Assembly: GCA_017383325.1 (NCBI GenBank)
Contig: JAFNYG010000031.1
Coordinates: 1 to 8,017 of the forward strand
Source: Alphaproteobacteria bacterium
GTDB lineage: Bacteria; Pseudomonadota; Alphaproteobacteria; Rs-D84
Length of the DNA: 8,017 bases
Reading direction: 5' to 3'
Both the position numbers and the translations under genes were made by a program. How positions within the stretch are numbered: the stretch's first letter is position 1; every line of letters begins with the position of its first letter. Of this stretch, positions 5,675-8,017 are shown one piece after another. The notes beneath the pieces were generated by a model that was given only the letters and a program-made list of their open reading frames with translations, had not been told where the DNA came from and made no database searches.

Positions 5675-7450
5675 TTATATCGCGGCATCTTCTACAAAGA
5701 ACTGTGCACTAACACGCCCATTATACTCATTTTCTTTTAATTTGCCCAACAGCATTATTTTAGTATTTATGTTTGCATCGTCCAGCAAAAAATCACCAAC
5801 CGGTGTTCCAACTAAATTAAACCCAACAAAAGACAACTGGTTGCCCAAACTGGTGGTAATTGCACCACGCAAATGTGCCCCGCCCCCCATAACAGACGCA
5901 TATCTTAATACCCCACCCCGCAGAACCAGCGTTGGTTCTGGATTTCCCTGACCAAACGGCGCCAATTGTGACATATTCTTAACCAGCCTCATATTCGCCC
6001 CGCCTGCATCTATTTCCGCATCGACCAAGATTTCTGGCGCCGGCATTTCCCCGTTCAGTTGTTCTATCACCGCCCGTTCTAAAAATTCACAAAATCTGCC
6101 TTCATTTTCCACGTTCAACGAAAACCCAGCGGCGGCTGCATGTCCGCCACCTTCGCTAATAACGCCCGCGGCCAACGCATCATGAATAATTTTTCCCAAA
6201 TCTACCCCTGGAATTGAACGTCCAGACCCATTTATAACCCCATCAGATTTAGTTGCCACACATGACGGCAAATTATACTTATCCTTCAACCGGCCTGCGA
6301 TAATCCCCATCACACCACCATGCCAATTTTCACCACAAACAAACAGACTGCACCGACCAGATTTACAACAATCTTCTGCCATTTCGCACGCCCGCAACAT
6401 AATCGCATTTTGAATATCGATACGTTCCTGATTCATCGCATGCAATTTATTCGCCAGATCATTTGCAATCAGCGGATTATCCGTCAACAGCAAATCCAAC
6501 GCAGGCGCCGCAGAATCCAATCGTCCCGCCGCATTCAAACGTGGCCCCAACGCAAACCCCGCCGCATAAACAGACGGTTGCTTAATCCCTGCAACATCCA
6601 TCAACACACGCAACCCCAGGTTTTGTCGCAACCCTAAAACTTTCAGTCCCGTCGCAACAAAGGCGCGATTTAATCCTATCAACGGCATGGTATCGCAAAT
6701 CGTCCCCAGCGCGACCAAATCCATATAATTCATCAGTTCGGAATTTTCCAATCCTAAACCACGACTTTTCAATTCGCGATTCAACGCAACCAGCGCCAAA
6801 AACGCCACCCCAACACCCGCCAAATACGTCATATTCGACGTATCATCCATACGTTTTGGATTAACAACCGCGTCCGCCACAGGCAACACACAATCCGGCG
6901 AATGATGATCTGTCACAACCACCCGTAACCCCATTTCACGTGCATGCGCAACCTCATCCGCGCCACTGATACCACAGTCAACCGTCACCAGCAGATTTGC
7001 ACCACTTTTTACAATTTCATCAATCGCATCGTTATTCAGGCCATACCCTTCCCCCTCGCGGGTTGGCAAATGCCAAATAACATTTGCATTTACCGCGCGC
7101 AGATACTTTACAAAAATTGCCGTTGATGTTATTCCATCGACATCATAATCGCCATAAATTGCGATTTTATGTCCCGCCACAATCGCATCTGCAATAACCC
7201 CCGCTGCCACATCCATATCAGCCAACACAGACGGATCCGGCATATATTCTTTAATCGAAGGATTTAAAAATTTTTTCACTTCGGCATCAGCAACAATTCC
7301 ACGTCCGGCCAAAATTTTTTTCACCAGATCGTCTGAATTTACATCACCAACACCACCAGCCATAACCCATGCTTTGCCCAGCATGGACTTCTCTACTATC
7401 CGACTCAACGCACTTCTCTTTTTTTTATTATCAAGTGCATTATAATTCAA
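5675..7450 (-). CDS. recJ: Single-stranded-DNA-specific 5'-3' exonuclease RecJ
   Basis: 591 residues by the longest reading, close to E. coli RecJ (577). Catalytic DHH motifs: GDYDVDGITST (Asp101, 103, 105), VDCG (Asp158), TDHHSPD (Asp181, His182, His183) and ICDTMP (Asp253). Further RecJ signatures are LGPRLNAAGRL (301-311), NWHGGVMGIIAGR (375-387), GSGRSIPG (408-415), the DHHA1 GGGHAAAAG (434-442), and the C-terminal OB-fold entry FGQGNPEP (499-506). RecJ degrades 5'-ended single strands in recombination and mismatch repair. The start is uncertain: TTG at 7450 (2 nt after the ftsI stop) and TTG at 7408 are both in frame and lack a good Shine-Dalgarno. Family-like sequence (VEKSMLGKAW) begins before the first in-frame ATG at 7384, so that ATG is probably too late. 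A run of eight A lies between the two TTG codons. Confidence 0.95.
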   Translation of the reverse strand: MNYNALDNKKKRSALSRIVEKSMLGKAWVMAGGVGDVNSDDLVKKILAGRGIVADAEVKKFLNPSIKEYMPDPSVLADMDVAAGVIADAIVAGHKIAIYGDYDVDGITSTAIFVKYLRAVNANVIWHLPTREGEGYGLNNDAIDEIVKSGANLLVTVDCGISGADEVAHAREMGLRVVVTDHHSPDCVLPVADAVVNPKRMDDTSNMTYLAGVGVAFLALVALNRELKSRGLGLENSELMNYMDLVALGTICDTMPLIGLNRAFVATGLKVLGLRQNLGLRVLMDVAGIKQPSVYAAGFALGPRLNAAGRLDSAAPALDLLLTDNPLIANDLANKLHAMNQERIDIQNAIMLRACEMAEDCCKSGRCSLFVCGENWHGGVMGIIAGRLKDKYNLPSCVATKSDGVINGSGRSIPGVDLGKIIHDALAAGVISEGGGHAAAAGFSLNVENEGRFCEFLERAVIEQLNGEMPAPEILVDAEIDAGGANMRLVKNMSQLAPFGQGNPEPTLVLRGGVLRYASVMGGGAHLRGAITTSLGNQLSFVGFNLVGTPVGDFLLDDANINTKIMLLGKLKENEYNGRVSAQFFVEDAAI

Positions 7451-7452
7451 AT

Positions 7453-8017
7453 TTATTCAAATAGCAACGGCAGTATACTGTCCAAAATTTTTCCTGTTGT
7501 CGGCACCGCATTCCACGCCGCCGTACGCCATCCCCAGGATTCTTTTGTTCCCTGGGGTTCATCCAAAACAACCAATATCGTATACTGCGGTGCATTCACA
7601 GGAAATATTCCCACAAACGCCGTCACATTTCGTTTATGATCAACCTTGCCATTTGTATACTTAACCGCGGTTGCTGTTTTTCCACCAATTTGAATACCGG
7701 CGACACGTGCCTGCTTACCACTGGTTTCTTCTGCGACACGCAGCATAATCGGTCGCAACTTTGCCGATATTTCATCTTTCAGCACACGTTCACCCCGCAC
7801 AACACCGACATTTCTTTTTTGCAATGTTGGATATATATAAATACCACCATTTGTAACTGCATTGACCGCCAACATCAGATGCATTGGCGTAACAGAAATA
7901 CCATGCCCATACGAACGTGTTGCACGTTCGACCGGTCCCCACTTATTCGGCATCAGTGGCTTTTCTGTGCGTCCAAATTCCAGGTCCAACGACTCATCAA
8001 AATGCAGACGCTCAAAA
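7453..8017 (-). CDS. ftsI: Peptidoglycan D,D-transpeptidase FtsI (PBP3), C-terminal part
   Basis: The last 187 codons of a gene whose start lies beyond the right edge; the frame is open to the end of the window (FERLHFDES precedes the TTG at 7989). It is assigned to the septal transpeptidase FtsI rather than the elongation enzyme PBP2 because of SYGHGISVTP (7883-7912), VVLDEPQG near 7550-7573, and the WGWRTAAWNAVPTTGKIL tail shared with alphaproteobacterial FtsI. The catalytic serine (SxxK) and SxN motifs are outside the window. The third active-site motif, normally Lys-Thr/Ser-Gly, reads GGKTATA: codons AAA ACA GCA at 7672-7680, so Ala replaces Gly. The rest of the domain appears intact, with no stop or frameshift. 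recJ begins about 2 nt after its stop, whereas murE usually follows ftsI. Confidence 0.9.
   Translation of the reverse strand, partial: FERLHFDESLDLEFGRTEKPLMPNKWGPVERATRSYGHGISVTPMHLMLAVNAVTNGGIYIYPTLQKRNVGVVRGERVLKDEISAKLRPIMLRVAEETSGKQARVAGIQIGGKTATAVKYTNGKVDHKRNVTAFVGIFPVNAPQYTILVVLDEPQGTKESWGWRTAAWNAVPTTGKILDSILPLLFE

Noticed and set aside
1..8017. Mobile element, integrase, toxin-antitoxin or defence genes next to the tRNA
   Set aside because: No transposase or integrase frame, no inverted or direct repeat of the tRNA 3' end, and no unexplained gap over 300 bases was seen.

Overview
The window is a compact stretch of bacterial chromosome in which every supported gene lies on the minus strand. 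Gene content and sequence style point to a fairly AT-rich, small-genome-like alphaproteobacterium. The LysM/M23 protein has the alphaproteobacterial 'NDGINI' and 'PQLHFEIRKG' signatures, and the FtsI tail, LolA and RecJ also read as alphaproteobacterial. A host- or gut-associated uncultured lineage is plausible, but that is inference and no taxonomic marker is present.

Layout in transcription order (right to left): the 3' end of ftsI (cut by the window edge); recJ; an NrnA-like DHH/DHHA1 phosphoesterase; lolA; tatB; tatC; and a LysM + M23 lipoprotein-like protein (NlpD/DipM type). These seven genes are separated by 20 nt or less, or overlap, so they look like one operon. After a 72-90 nt gap with a weak possible terminator comes a membrane-anchored FMN alpha-hydroxy-acid oxidase resembling lactate oxidase. 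Next is a self-contained tRNA-Lys(CUU) unit with its own promoter and a strong intrinsic terminator. Last is the 5' end of a secreted, probable outer-membrane beta-barrel gene with its own promoter, running off the left edge.

The seven-gene operon has an envelope and division theme. FtsI makes septal peptidoglycan, LolA ferries lipoproteins, TatBC exports folded proteins (in many proteobacteria including cell-wall amidases), and NlpD/DipM-type proteins activate such amidases. Two DHH-family enzymes (a repair exonuclease and a small-nucleotide phosphoesterase) sit inside it.

The observations most worth a second look are: a KTG-to-KTA change in the FtsI active-site motif; an extended -10 box placed so that the NlpD-like mRNA could be leaderless; an A8 slippery tract near the ambiguous recJ start that could join an ATG-started frame to recJ by a -1 shift; a lactate-oxidase-like enzyme with an N-terminal membrane anchor; a TatB lacking the usual Gly-Pro hinge; and a tatBC-nlpD neighbourhood lacking tatA, serS, surE and pcm. 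I see no mobile element, CRISPR array or clear defence system.
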